DNA of 64,000 nt, taken from NCBI GenBank assembly GCA_051294375.1, contig CM119267.1:22941486-23005485 (forward strand), read 5' to 3'. This DNA comes from Paraspadella gotoi. Lineage: Eukaryota > Chaetognatha. Below the pieces are notes generated by a model, which worked only from the letters and a program-made list of their open reading frames with translations, was not told the DNA's origin and searched no databases. The first letter of the stretch is position 1, and every line of letters starts with the position of its first letter. Below, piece by piece: positions 48,889 to 60,690 of this stretch. The position numbers and the translations under genes are program-made.

Positions 48889-51727
48889 GCGACTCTCTGA
48901 ACCGAAGGAGGGCTGGCGGATGATGTGCAAAAGGAGGAGGAGGAGGAGGAGGACGCCGCTCGCGGCCCGGGAAAAGCCGGACCGGGGCCGGAATGCACGC
49001 CGGCTTAGGTGCGCCTCCCGCCAGCGGCGTAACCCGGCGGCGCCCGCGCAAGTTGAGGCTGGCGAAGTAGCCGAGAGACCGATGCCGGAGATCCGGCAGC
49101 CGTCGGCGGCGTGGACGGCGTCGGCGGCCGGCGGCTGAACGCAAGCGGCGGCCGCTGAAACGTTGGCGGCGGCGGCGGTGTAAACTAGGAATGGAGAATA
49201 AAGTTAAAGTTAAAACAAACGAAAAAAGAAAAAATACGTTCAAAATGAAAAAAACATATATTGTTGGATTGTAGAGTAACAGACCTTGGTATCCGGAACG
49301 CCGGCCGCCGACGCTGCCGCCGCCGCCGCGCTCAACATATAAGCGTTAGAAGGAAGGGTCACCGTATGGCCACATCAAAGCCATGCGTTGACGCTTATCT
49401 TTCATGCGTCCGATTTGAAACCAGACCTGGAGAAAATTTATAGAGTGATTTTTTATTGTCTATTTATTTATTTAATTTAAATATTAATTTATATTCGTTA
49501 ATTTAATTATTTGATTAATAATTTATGATTTATTAGTTTATCGATTTCTTCAGTTATTAGTAATTATAAATCATTGGATGATTGATGACCGATTGGACTG
49601 ACTGATCCACTGATCGGTGAATTGATTGATTAATTCATCGATTGATTGATTGATTCCCACAGCCCACCTTTGATCGTAGATTCCGGCAGATTGAGCTGGC
49701 TGCCAGCTCGCACCGTCTCGGTCTAGAACGTAGTTCTCTTTATAAAATTCTTTTTCCAATCGATGAGTTGTTCTTTCGTGAAGGCCGTGCGGTAGCGACG
49801 GACCGTGCCGTCCGGGTTCAGTGCGACCCTGGGAGGTTTCGAGGGAAATATTTAGGTCGGTCAGTCGGAAGAATCTGCACCACGTCGGATGGCGATATGC
49901 GTGGGTATATGTAGTTGTTGAGAATTTTTTTAAATAATGAAAGCGCATTGACAGTTGAGATGAAAACGTCGAGCAAAGTATATTAAAAAATCGATTTCAT
50001 TCTACTACAATTGGCATTAATTTTTTAGGGAGAGATCTTTCATTTCCATTCATAAAAAAAATTTATATGAAAACAATTTCAAACAATGTCCAAAAAAATT
50101 TTTTTACGACCGGAGTTTGAACAGAGGGAGCAAATATATAATTTCTTAGTCTTAAAGAATTCGATGGCGATTTTTTAAAAAATTTTTTAAGCATAAATGA
50201 CCGAAATCTCCAATGGAGACAAAACAACGACGACAACAACAACGACATAACAACTCACCTCCGTTAAAATCGCTTCCTGGCGAGATCGCCTCTTGGTCGC
50301 GTTGTCGCTCGTCGTCATCATCGTCGTCGTCGGCTTCGTCGATTCGTCCTTTGTTCTTTTATCCAGATTCGAAACTGCGACGATTTCTTCCTCGACCGCC
50401 AGAGGTCGAGGAGGTTTCGAGTTTTGGCGGGGAATCTGAAATAGGATAGTTTTTATTTTTAAGTCTTAAATATAATTACTATTCTATTATTTATATTCAC
50501 ACAATATAAATATTATCTAGTCGTTTAATAAATGGCTATTCTTGCCCACTGATTTTGGACAGGCTATTTTGGGCCTCCATTCACTTTTACAAGATCCTTG
50601 TCTTTTAATTAAGACTCTCACAGTCTCGTTTGATAACTCCAGAGTGCTTTGCTTCCCTATCAATAAAGTATAATATTTCAAACTTATGTATGTTTCAATT
50701 GTATAAAGGGCCACTCCCTAAGTTAACTCACCGCCGTCCTCCACGCCAACGGCGACTTTCGCCGTTTTTTCGTCGTCGTCTTCGTCTCTCGAAATCTTCG
50801 TCGTCGTCGTCGTCGCTGTCGCCGCCTTTTCGCCGCCGATTAAACCGCCGTCGGCGCCACGCGGCGGCCTTTGATGGCGGCGACGATGGCGGCGGCGGCG
50901 GAAACGCTTCCGGAGGCGGGAGCGGCGGTCCGCGACGAAAGGTGGGGATAAGGGGGCGGGAAAATTCGCCGTGGCGTGGCCGGTGGTGGGCTGGGAGTGA
51001 ATCCATCGGGGCTTGAGATGAGGAGAGAAAGAAAAATGGGAGAGTCGAAGTCTTTCTGTCTCTCTGTCTTTCTCTCGCTTTATCTCGCTCTCTAAAGCCT
51101 TGATTCTTCATCATTATATATAACTTTTGATTTGAATAAATCTCCTTCCAATATAAGCAATAATCAAATTAGTAATCTCCTTCTTCAACTAATTAAAACT
51201 TTTTAAATACAGAATTTCTCCATAATACATCATTACCCATTAAAATAAGGATTCATGAGCAGCGAAGCCGGATAATATGCCGGCAGCGGCGGACGCAGCA
51301 GCGGCGGCGGGGGGGCGCTGCTGAGCCATGGGTGCTTTGTTAAAAAGCGGCGCTCAAGTCCTCGGCGTCGCCAGGGACGACGCGTCGACGAAGCCAACGA
51401 CGCCGGGATTGAAGATTGAATTGAGTCTTGAGATCGACGGCGGATTTGGGAAATATCTGAGAGAAACAAATGAACATCGAGCGGATTATTTTTGCTTCTT
51501 TTCTCTTTTATTCTTACTTAATTTAGTTTTATTCTTTTTTTATTTTCTTCTGCTTTATTTATTTTTATTTAAGAATTAACTCTTAGTTCATTGGTCTGGG
51601 TCAGTGGGTGTTTTCAAAACGCCCATTAGTAGATTTACTAATATGTACGTATATTTTTTTTTTATGAGACGAGATAATGCACATTATTTTCTCATTTATT
51701 TTTTTCAGAGTATTATTTAAAAGGTTA

Positions 51728-51974
51728 TGGCAACGGGAGATAGCCTGTGATACCCGGGTCGCGGGGTATCTCACCAACTGGCGTAGGGGCTGCGGACCCT
51801 CATGACCGCCTCCTGTCACTGGCATGTTTATACCGGCACCGTCACATTAAGCCAGAACCGGGATCCCAGGGATGAACCCGGGACGCCCGGATGGAATGAG
51901 ATGATTAGCCTGCTCAGCCATTGAGACGAGGCTGAGGATGGACAGCAGTGAGGCAGCTTTAAGTCTTGCTGCCA
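51728..51974. repeat. Left terminal repeat of the inserted element
   Basis: About 247 bp, near-identical to 52196-52437 apart from small indels. It contains the T-arm-like sequence CCCGGGTTCATCCCTGGG on the minus strand. Confidence 0.75.
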
Positions 51975-52195
51975 CAGGTCCCCACAGACTTCTCACAGGG
52001 CCTCATCCTGAGGAGATGTCTGAGAGAAAGGTTTTGATCTCATTGCCATAGTCAGAGCGAGCGGCGAGCGAGCGAGCGAGTCTGGGCGTTACAGAGAAGT
52101 AGGGCATAGGCGTGATATGCAATACCCTAAGCGACGTAAGCGTGGGCGCACGGTGCGCAGCGGTTCGTGTTCGAGAGTAGGGCTCACCACTTATT

Positions 52196-52437
52196 TGGCA
52201 ACGGGAGGATAGCCTGTGATACCCGGGCGCGGGGTATCTCACCAACTGGCGTAGGGCTGCGGACCCTCAGTGACCGCCTCCTGTCACTGGCATGTTTATA
52301 CCGGCCCGTCACATTTAAGCCAGACCGGATACCCAGGATGACCGGACGCATGGATGGAATGAAATGATTTAGCTGCTCAGCATTGAGACGAGGCTGAGGA
52401 CGGACAGCAGTGAGGCAGCTTTTAAGTCTTGCTGCCA
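52196..52437. repeat. Right terminal repeat of the inserted element
   Basis: About 242 bp, the same sequence and orientation as 51728-51974, ending CTTGCTGCCA directly before the AAGGT target copy. Confidence 0.75.
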
Positions 52438-52929
52438 AAGGTCACGTTTTCAAATTTTTAAGTTTGGTGATCTGTTGTTGAACAGATTTAGTGATTCATT
52501 ATGAGATAAACTGTGAATACCATAAGGTGAAATAACAAGATTCACGTAGAATACATGACGAGATGCAATTCCATCAGCTTATAACCTTTAGGTACGGGAT
52601 CGATCCCCGAAGGTACCTAACCTGCCGGAAAGCGAGTGGACGGCCGTAGACCGCTTGAGGGCCGTAAACTTGTCCCAAGCCAGGACCCGGATCTATGCTG
52701 CTCCTGCAAGAGAGCTTTAAAAAATTGCGGACGCATTTTTCAGCCCCCTCAGCGCCTAGTCCACAAAATGATATCTTTATTTTTATATTTTTTTTCGAAT
52801 AAATCCGCTCTTGATTCGAACTTACGCCTTTATGAAGTAATCGTGTCTCAAGAAAAAGACAGAAAAACTAATAGACAATTTTGTTGAAAATTGATTATAT
52901 ATATACTTTGCATAATTTGCACAACTTTT

Positions 52930-53957
52930 AATATCGTTCAATGAGTTAACAAAAAAAGGGAATTGGTATTAATCAAAATAAAACTTGTTAAAAAGACCAT
53001 AGATCATAGGAAAAAAAAACTTTGACTTCGTCTGAGTCCTTCATCGCATTCCTTCACATCAGCATAATTTGTTCCGCGATTCTTCTTTGTTTTGGCAACG
53101 ACTCCAGCTTCACCCGCTCCAGCATTTCGTTCAACTGTCGGTCCACGATTTCGTTTCATTTCCATTGGCGTCACTTTGGCACTTTCCCGCTTTTTCATTT
53201 TTTCGTGCCACTTTTTACATCGAAGTCTTCTCATCGGAATTTTTAAGATATTGATCCGATTCCTCGAAGCTGCATGTTGTACGTCAACGAAAAAAAATAT
53301 TAAAAAAAAGTAAAAATTTGGGTCTCTTTTCCAAAAGCGCCCTATTTCTGTTCCTGAATCACTAAACTTATTTTTATTTTGATATTTTCCCTATTTTACC
53401 TAATCTTAACCCTGATTTTTAGCCCTAATCCCCAACCCTAATCTAATCTTTAACCTAACCCCTAAGCTTAAACCTTAACATATTCTCTAACCTCAATCTT
53501 TAATTTAATTCTTTAAACTGAAATCTTAACTAATTCTAATTCAAGATGAAATGGGGCCTTCTGGGGAAATGAGACCAAAATTTTACGTGACATTTTAAGC
53601 GAATAATATTTAATATTTTAATAATTACCTGTCGCAAAAACTGAAGCCCTCTCGTCGGAACACTCGACCCCTCCACCGCTCCAACTGCTCGACCGCTCTC
53701 TTGCTCAACCCACTCAACTGATCCAACTCTGAATTCAATTTTCTCATTCTTCTCAACCCGAGATTTTTCGTATCAGTTTCTCCGATTCATTTTTCTTTTT
53801 TTTCTTTCTCTTTCAAATTCCGTTTTTCTCTCTTTATTCTGTTTTTTCTCCAATTTGATGGCAACGTTGAGTTCGTCTATTCGTCTTCGTCGTCCGACAT
53901 TGTTGACATCGGAGTTGGAGATGGTCGTGATGCGATCAGATTGTCTCTCGCCATAAT
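52930..53957 (-). pseudogene. Frameshifted duplicate of the nested coiled-coil gene
   Basis: Same two-exon layout as 44609-45644, with several single-base losses (for example in the exon near 53640-53760, where runs of C and A are shortened). The start region MAERQ is also altered near 53955. Confidence 0.75.
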
Positions 53958-54575
53958 GTGGGATTAGGGTCGAATGAACCAATTTGCAATAAAAGTTTAA
54001 AATTTGGGGTTCGAAGACGAATTCGCGACTTTGGGACTTTCGATCTTCTGCAAATAAGCCTCAGAGGAACTAATGTTGATTCAAGATCTTTTCAGTAAAA
54101 TCCTTTTGAAATTTTATCGAACTGATCTTTGTTTCAGCGATCGAGTGTAATTCGATGATAAGGACAATTCCACCTTTCAGTTTAAGATTTATTTAAAGAT
54201 TCGCAGATTAGTGATATAAAAAGAATATAAGATATATTAAAGTTATAATATTATAGTTATATATATATATATAGTTATAACTTATATGTACGTAGTTTTT
54301 TTCCGATCTGTGCTCCGATCACCCAATCAAATATTCTTTTACAGTCTGATATATAGTATAATATTTATATAAACCGGTGTGATAGGAAAGTAAAGCGATT
54401 AACATTTTTCGTTATAGCTCAAATCTACGATCGAAAGTAGTTTTTTAAGTGTAATTAACGAATTATACTACTCTGATTAACTTTGCATCTACTCTACAGT
54501 GAATTTAAATTTTAAAAATATAAATTTAAGACAATAATGATATCATCACGATGAATAAAACTCATTCTTCTCTCT

Positions 54576-54649
<74 letters not shown>

Positions 54650-55186
54650 TAAATCAACAACCGCTCCTCAGGGAGGTGCATCGACGGCGCCTTGTCGGCG
54701 AATCGTCGTCGGCGGCGGCGCCCGTTCGACGGGACGAAACCCGCGCGCGCCGACGCGACTCTAAAGGACGAAAGGGCGCGCCGCTGGAGTGGCGATGGGC
54801 GCGGACGAGCGGATCGCGACGGGCGCGTGGATCCGCGGACGTTGCGGCGTCTGCGACGTCGGCGTCACAGCGGCGTCGGCAGAAGAATATGTCGTCGCCA
54901 TCTTTAATTTGGGAGACTAAGAATGAAAAAAAATCATTCAGAATAATTTAGAAAATTAAGTTTAAATGCAATCAATGTAATTGTTGTCCATTCATTAAAT
55001 GGAATAAGGTGGGATAATTAGATAGCATGTCCCTGCATGTCACTGTCACTTAAATATTAAGACGTACGAAAAGTAATATCGACATTATTAATATTATAAT
55101 TAATATTATTATAACGGGTTTACTAACATATTAAAATATCACTTTTATTCGTTTCAGACAAAAAAAAAAGAATTTTGGGAGAAACG

Positions 55187-55272
<86 letters not shown>

Positions 55273-55386
55273 GAAATTTTCCCCGATCAATATTGAGGTG
55301 GTAAATTTTAGATGAAGTCAGATCTGACCCACTAATGGTGCAACCGGCGCGAGCCTCTTCCCTTCGACAGATTTATAATTTTTTGT

Positions 55387-55454
<68 letters not shown>

Positions 55455-55821
55455 AGAGAAGAGAGAGAGAGATGAAGAGAGAGAATTATTACTTTCCTTT
55501 AATTACCTTTAATTATTTTGAAAATCGAGAGATCGAAAAAAAGATAAGTTTGATTTTCGCTCGCGAGATGAGACGACGTCATTCGGAAAAAAAAGAGAGA
55601 GCAGAGACAGAGAGAGAGAGAGCGAGAGGGGAACGCGCGCGCGCGCGGAGTAAATGTATTTTTTGTCTCTAAGAAGCGCGTGAATTATACAGAAAGAAAA
55701 GGAAGGAAAGGAGGAAGAGCGATGCCGTGTGATCCTTGCGGAAGAGGAAGAGAAATGGAGGATGAAGAGTTCGGAGGAACGTCCTTCTTTTTTTGGTTCG
55801 AATGATTGTTTCCGATTCGCG

Positions 55822-55858
<37 letters not shown>

Positions 55859-56209
55859 AGACGACGACAACGGCGATGAGGGGTGAGAAACAGCGATGAT
55901 TTCATTGGAATTTAATTTCGTTTATCTCTTTTTCTTTTTTTTTTTTAAAATTCTTATATCTTATTTTTAATAAGGTTACTTTCTAATAATTCCTTTTTCT
56001 TTCTTTCTATCTTTTTCTTCAACATAATGGCATTCTTCTAAAATAAACGCTTCCTTACGATCATTTATGATATTAAGTATTATAAGTATAACGGTGAATT
56101 CCATTGTGCCACAGTGAATCGACAATGCGACGGAAAAGAACAACTCCCTTTTCCTTCGACGCTCGATCCTGATTCACCTCTCAACATCAATTATTCAACC
56201 TTTTCATTA

Positions 56210-56212
<3 letters not shown>

Positions 56213-56296
<84 letters not shown>

Positions 56297-56305
56297 CTCT
56301 CTCTC
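56213..56305. repeat. (CT)n microsatellite in the second Evx copy
   Basis: Longer than its counterpart at 47941-47990 (about 90 bp against 50 bp), a further length difference between the two copies. Confidence 0.85.
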
Positions 56306-57150
56306 GCCAAAAGGACAAAATGGGAATAGTGCTTGTTCCACTCGATCAATCATCCAATCTATTAATCTTTCGCTAATTTCTAATACGAATTATGACAATT
56401 TTCGCATATTACAGTCTCATTGACGAATTACGACAACAAAAAATCACGCCTTATCTTCTCGACGCGCCATTTTTTTAGGATTTGTGCTCCCTTTCATATA
56501 AACTCTTTAATGAAATTGCATATTGTAGATTTTGAACTTCATTTCTACTTGATAAAAAAAAGAAAACTAGATGAAGAAAAAAAAAACGATTAAAATTAAA
56601 AATGAAAAAATATTTTTGAGACATGAATCGCCGGCGAGGATTCGTGATGAAAAGGTATGATCGAGAAATGGGTAAGGATATCGAGGGTAAGGAATCGAAG
56701 TGAGGTTGCAGGAAAGAATGAGAATTAAAGTGAGAAAATCTGTGCTTACGATCTTCAGTATTTCTATAACCTAGAAGCTTGTTAAATCAATGTGAGCGAC
56801 GCATGTAAATTATCATTCTTTAGTAAACAACTTAATGGGCAACGTTTTAGAAATGCAGACTAATTAACATAAAGTTGACAGCTAAATCAAGTTTATCGTC
56901 CTGGTGTTTAGAGTTTCTTTTAAGAAAAACCAACCTGGGAAAAAAAAAAGTTTTCATTCAAAAGTTTTGCTATCGTCTTATAACTTTACTCATTAACAGA
57001 CATATTAACAGACATATTATTAACTCGTTCTATTAATCTCTTCTTTAAAATTGAGATTTCTAAAAGTATATAATCAGGTTTAAATCCATGGCTTGCAATG
57101 GAAGTATACAGATTTAGAGAAAATCCGTTAGAAGCATTTTAAACATGCTC

Positions 57151-57210
<60 letters not shown>

Positions 57211-57211
57211 G

Positions 57212-57913
57212 CTCTTCTTCAATTTTGTCCTGCATCCCGTAAAGAGTTGACATCTGATCTAATCATATTCGATAATGAGTTTAAACGACAACCAAACCAA
57301 CAAGACTTCCATTTTTTCCCTTTCTTCCCCATTTTTTTCGTATTTATTTTTTCTGCTTCCGTTTCTAATCTATTCCTTGAATTCTTTGCTTTGGTTTTTT
57401 TTTTCCTTTTTTTTTTGCTTTAATTATTTCTCCAGATTAATTTGATTTTTTTTTTCTGGCGTAATGTTTAAAACTAACCCGATTCCAAGTGGAGAATAGC
57501 ACGGTTAACGTTATTGATCGGGTGACGAAAGTATTTAAATTCGAGATCACGGACCGATTTTCGCCTTCGGCCTGGACGGAAAAAAAGCCTGATGGATTAA
57601 ATACCACCGCATAGACAGGGTGTGACTACTATAACTACAGTGAGACGTCCCGCTCTCAGGGCATCACTGGGCAGTTTCTCGGTCGTTTTACAAAATTTGC
57701 ATAGAAACCAAACATTGTTTCGCTTTTTCTTATTTGTGTTGCCCCTTCGTCTTCTCCGTTTGTAAAGTTATCAGCGAGAAAGAGACAGCGCAAGAATATG
57801 TCACCTTCGAAGCAATGTCAACGTCAAAAGAGAAAGGAATTTCTCGTCGTAACAAAAACATATTACTTACTATGCATCGTGGAAAGTAATATGGAATAAA
57901 GCATCTCGTATAC

Positions 57914-57950
<37 letters not shown>

Positions 57951-58270
57951 CAACTTTTCCATATAGGCGATTGGCCTTTTTTCTCTTTACGTTATCGCGT
58001 ACGGCTTTCTTAGTAGCGTCGCTCGAAGTAGTAAGACTTCGGCCTAATGAATGACTTCGCCTATGACGGTTTGACGACGACGAAGAAGATTTTTCATCTT
58101 GGTGTCTTCGTTTTCGTCGTTTTCATATCCATCCTCTTCCACCCCTCCTAATAAAAATCCTTATTTGTCATCCATCCGACGTCCACCGGTTATTAAATGG
58201 AAATACGCATCTCATTAATTCGCCTTCGACGCTTTTCATTTAAGAAGTGGAAATATCCAGGTCGTTTTCA

Positions 58271-58302
<32 letters not shown>

Positions 58303-58307
58303 GTCGT
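57212..58307. other. Single-copy region after the Evx duplication, no gene recognised
   Basis: AT-rich, with a short (CT)n at about 57914-57948 and a (GTC)n run at 58268-58307 that runs into the N gap. Moderately GC-rich patches at about 57540-57680 and 57990-58110 do not give a convincing ORF. Confidence 0.5.
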
Positions 58308-59214
58308 NNNNNNNNNNNNNNNNNNNNNNNNNNNNNNNNNNNNNNNNNNNNNNNNNNNNNNNNNNNNNNNNNNNNNNNNNNNNNNNNNNNNNNNNNNNNN
58401 NNNNNNNNNNNNNNNNNNNNNNNNNNNNNNNNNNNNNNNNNNNNNNNNNNNNNNNNNNNNNNNNNNNNNNNNNNNNNNNNNNNNNNNNNNNNNNNNNNNN
58501 NNNNNNNNNNNNNNNNNNNNNNNNNNNNNNNNNNNNNNNNNNNNNNNNNNNNNNNNNNNNNNNNNNNNNNNNNNNNNNNNNNNNNNNNNNNNNNNNNNNN
58601 NNNNNNNNNNNNNNNNNNNNNNNNNNNNNNNNNNNNNNNNNNNNNNNNNNNNNNNNNNNNNNNNNNNNNNNNNNNNNNNNNNNNNNNNNNNNNNNNNNNN
58701 NNNNNNNNNNNNNNNNNNNNNNNNNNNNNNNNNNNNNNNNNNNNNNNNNNNNNNNNNNNNNNNNNNNNNNNNNNNNNNNNNNNNNNNNNNNNNNNNNNNN
58801 NNNNNNNNNNNNNNNNNNNNNNNNNNNNNNNNNNNNNNNNNNNNNNNNNNNNNNNNNNNNNNNNNNNNNNNNNNNNNNNNNNNNNNNNNNNNNNNNNNNN
58901 NNNNNNNNNNNNNNNNNNNNNNNNNNNNNNNNNNNNNNNNNNNNNNNNNNNNNNNNNNNNNNNNNNNNNNNNNNNNNNNNNNNNNNNNNNNNNNNNNNNN
59001 NNNNNNNNNNNNNNNNNNNNNNNNNNNNNNNNNNNNNNNNNNNNNNNNNNNNNNNNNNNNNNNNNNNNNNNNNNNNNNNNNNNNNNNNNNNNNNNNNNNN
59101 NNNNNNNNNNNNNNNNNNNNNNNNNNNNNNNNNNNNNNNNNNNNNNNNNNNNNNNNNNNNNNNNNNNNNNNNNNNNNNNNNNNNNNNNNNNNNNNNNNNN
59201 NNNNNNNNNNNNNN
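58308..59214. other. 907-N assembly gap
   Basis: Unknown sequence, bounded by (GTC)n on the left and a CT-rich stretch on the right. The long ORFs spanning it are artefacts of translating N. Confidence 0.98.
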
Positions 59215-59371
59215 TCTCTCTACCCTCACTTCCTCATTCGCTTCTCTCTTCAAAAAGTCAAATGATGGTCGGAACTACGAACTTCTTTTCAACGCCTCCG
59301 CCGCGGGCGTCACGCCACCCAAGCCGCCGTCAAGCTCCCAGTCCCCACGCTGCCGCCGCTATTATACTTGA
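59215..59371 (+). other. Possible terminal coding exon emerging from the N gap
   Basis: One plus frame is open from the gap edge to a TGA at 59369-59371, reading through NYELLFNASAAGVTPPKPP and SSSQSPRCRRYYT. The GC-rich composition at about 59297-59365 resembles the true exons of this window and contrasts with its AT-rich surroundings. No domain is recognised and the upstream part is not sequenced, so this is a weak call. Confidence 0.25.
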
Positions 59372-60091
59372 CCTCATAACATATGTTTTATGAAGATTTT
59401 ACTATTGAATTTTTTTATTTTATTTAATAAAATAATTAAAACAGAGAATCCAAAATGACATAATGACATAAAATGACGTAAAAGACTTAGTGACTAAAAT
59501 GACCCAAAATTGAATTGGTAAACTTTTTTTTCTTCTAAATAATATTATTTTTATTTTTAAAAACAGAAAACATCAAAAACTTTTATTTCTAAAGAAAACT
59601 GATCTAGTCATACGTACGTGCATCATCAGCTCGGAAAAAAATTTATGTCTCTAATAGCGACATTCGTCGATCTCGTTGAGGAACATGACCTTCACAATCT
59701 CATCTCCACATCGCCGCCATTTTGAGAAAAATTCACAGCAGAAAAAGCGACAACGAATCTAGACTGAGTTTGTGTAAAACAGCCCTGGAATTTTTAGAAC
59801 ATAGAAAGTTTTTACACTGCCAAAAATTAGAATATTATATACCCATAATCGATCGCAAAATGAGGGACTACAATATGCAAATTAGATTAACGTTCGCAAA
59901 AGAGTAATGTCAAAGAAATAGTAGAAATGATTAATTCCATTTAAATATTACAATCACGCATTCCTTCACACAAACTCCAGTCACACTTGCCTCTTTCACC
60001 AACTCCTGCGACAAAAACCTTTCTCTTCCCTCACTTTTTCCTCATCAGCTTTTAGGAGGAAAAGCCTTAAAGCGTTTTGGCTTTTTTATGG

Positions 60092-60133
<42 letters not shown>

Positions 60134-60195
60134 CTTTCTTTCTTTTTCTTTGTTTCTGTTAGGTTTGTTTCGTATTCTTTCTGTTTCTTTATGAA

Positions 60196-60289
<94 letters not shown>

Positions 60290-60665
60290 GCAACTCTTTT
60301 GCAAACATTGGTTGTCTCTCCTTCCTTCCGTTTCCTCGTTTGAGGAAGAGGATGTCCTCTTATTTATTGCAAATTGGTTCAGCGCCGCAAATTGGGGGGA
60401 AACGGTCTGCAGGGGCCTTCAACTCTGACAGACATAAGGACCCCCTTTAAAACCAATGGATAATTACTATTTTAATCATTCTCTCTTTATTAGTATTTCC
60501 TTCCACTTTTAAGAGCAGCGTTTTTCTTGCTTTTTTTTTATAAATTAACCGGTGCCTTTTTCTAACTGTCCTACGGAAATTATTCATGTATATTGAATAA
60601 TATTAACTAACAACTCTCAATAAAAACTAACAAGAAAAACGAAAAGCGAAGACCCCTTCTAGTGT
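59372..60665. other. AT-rich region with CT microsatellites, no gene seen
   Basis: It holds one octamer-like motif (59868-59885) and (CT)n tracts at 60096-60129 and 60199-60288. The last ~210 bp (60456-60665) recur at 62319-62531. Confidence 0.6.
60456..60665. repeat. First copy of a ~210-bp direct repeat flanking a 25-N gap
   Basis: Shares TTAGTATTTCCTTCCACTTT and AAGCGAAGACCCCTTCT with 62319-62531. The two copies differ mainly by small indels. Confidence 0.8.
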
Positions 60666-60690
60666 NNNNNNNNNNNNNNNNNNNNNNNNN

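Larger units (their letters stand above)
51726..52437 (-). mobile_element. TRIM- or SINE-dimer-like element with ~245-bp direct terminal repeats, present in one copy only
   Basis: Two direct repeats (51728-51974 and 52196-52437) bracket about 221 bp. Each repeat begins TGGCAACGGGA and ends CTTGCTGCCA, giving TGGCA/TGCCA inverted ends as in LTRs. AAGGT occurs at 51721-51725 and again at 52438-52442, and once in the empty site of the other Evx copy (44093-44097), a likely 5-bp target duplication; two bases (TA) at 51726-51727 are unexplained. Strand is given for the tRNA-like promoter: on the minus strand each repeat has box A (TGGCTGAGCAGG, first base 51920) and box B (GGTTCATCCC, about 51878) at tRNA-like spacing. 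No protein is coded. It could be a terminal-repeat retrotransposon in miniature or a tandem tRNA-derived SINE. Confidence 0.7.
48894..54903 (-). pseudogene. Evx: Truncated, frameshifted duplicate of Evx
   Basis: Counterparts of exons 7 (partial) to 1 are found in order at about 48894-49181, 49285-49431, 49672-49838, 50255-50438, 50730-51014, 51240-51458 and 54661-54901. All frames are broken by 1-nt losses or gains, and the LFQPY exon is missing. The recognition-helix exon and homeobox exon remain easily readable. Most likely the unpolished second allele, not a decayed gene. Confidence 0.85.
48889..57211. repeat. Second copy of the Evx duplication, indel-rich
   Basis: It is colinear with 41240-48863 except for the ~710-bp insertion at 51726-52437. 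In the homeobox exon counterpart (about 49670-49840) I count six single-base indels and no substitution over some 180 bp. After the (CT)n tract at about 57153-57211 the sequence becomes single-copy, so the true chromosome probably runs from about 48835 directly to about 57211. Confidence 0.9.

Noticed and set aside
58197-59393. ORFs of 337-398 codons spanning 907 N
   Set aside because: Almost all of the translation is unknown sequence.
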